Below the pieces are notes generated by a model, which made no database searches, was not told the origin of the DNA, and saw only the letters and a list, made by a program, of their open reading frames with translations. Position numbers and translations under genes: made by a program. Below are positions 13,064-13,278 of a stretch of 13,278 nucleotides of DNA, piece by piece (position 1 is the stretch's first letter; every line of letters begins with the position of its first letter). Origin of the DNA: an uncultured Lachnospiraceae bacterium (GTDB lineage Bacteria; Bacillota; Clostridia; Lachnospirales; Lachnospiraceae); NCBI GenBank assembly GCA_902803155.1, contig CADCOU010000054.1, positions 1 to 13,278 of the forward strand. The letters are read 5' to 3'.

Positions 13064-13278
13064 ATGTACGAAAACAATCAGAATAATCAGAACAGCTCCG
13101 ATCAATATCGGAATAACTATGGAATGAATAACTCGCCGCAGCCCGAAACGGCTCCCTGGCAGTCTTCCACCTCTCTCGATACAACCGCCATGATACTTGG
13201 CTTCGTGGCGATTATCGGGTCTTTTTTCATGCCCGTTATTCTTCCGATGATCGCCGGTTCGATCTCCATCATTCTGGC
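13064..13278 (+). CDS. Asn/Gln-rich small membrane protein, 3' end outside window
   Basis: An open frame begins at ATG 13064 and continues to the end of the window (71 full codons). The first 38 or so residues are hydrophilic and rich in Asn, Gln, Ser, Tyr and Pro. From about residue 43 the protein becomes hydrophobic (MILGFVAIIGSFFMPVILP), which looks like the first helix of the small DUF4190-like membrane proteins common in Clostridia; that match is from memory of the layout only. No Shine-Dalgarno precedes the ATG, and a TATACT -10 (13051-13056) lies so close that the mRNA may be leaderless. It follows the preceding gene by 49 nt. Confidence 0.6.
   Translation, partial: MYENNQNNQNSSDQYRNNYGMNNSPQPETAPWQSSTSLDTTAMILGFVAIIGSFFMPVILPMIAGSISIIL

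Overview
The window looks like chromosomal DNA of a Gram-positive Clostridia bacterium, most likely a gut or rumen member of the Lachnospiraceae. The reasons are AGGAGG-type ribosome binding sites, sigma-A promoters, intrinsic terminators, tRNA genes without an encoded CCA, a YesM/YesN-type two-component system beside a CUT1 sugar ABC cassette that lacks its own ATPase, and a SAM-I riboswitch in front of metK. Placement below class level is inference from gene style only.

Layout. Bases 1-300 hold an A-rich stretch with short overlapping ORFs, each behind a good Shine-Dalgarno, ending at a bidirectional terminator. On the minus strand follow a membrane protein with two RanBP2-like zinc ribbons (319-1335), then an AraC-type response regulator (1462-2226) and its LytS/YesM-type histidine kinase (2223-3995), joined by an ATGA overlap. 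A divergent regulatory region (3996-4165) separates these from a plus-strand operon: sugar-binding lipoprotein (4166-5728), two permeases (5806-6738, 6751-7638), a type-B carboxylesterase (7654-9201) and an esterase-D-like esterase (9227-10063). The operon closes at a strong terminator (10157-10200).

The next block is on the minus strand: two serine tRNAs (UGA then GGA) with their own promoter and terminator, and metK (10733-11938) behind a SAM-I riboswitch whose P1, antiterminator, terminator and promoter can all be read. A 31-bp-arm palindrome (12247-12312) lies just upstream. The right end has two plus-strand genes for small membrane proteins of unknown role; the last is cut by the window edge.

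How the genes work together. The kinase probably senses an extracellular ligand, perhaps with the binding protein, and the regulator probably activates the divergent transporter operon. The transporter would import an oligosaccharide using a shared MsmX-type ATPase encoded elsewhere. Both esterases lack signal peptides, so they would remove acyl or aryl ester groups after import. No glycoside hydrolase is present in the locus, so the backbone must be handled by enzymes elsewhere, or the substrate is not a simple glycan. I did not find a mobile element, CRISPR array or clearly new defence system. The most unusual points are the nested small ORFs, the RanBP2-like membrane protein, the esterase-transporter combination and the large palindrome next to metK.
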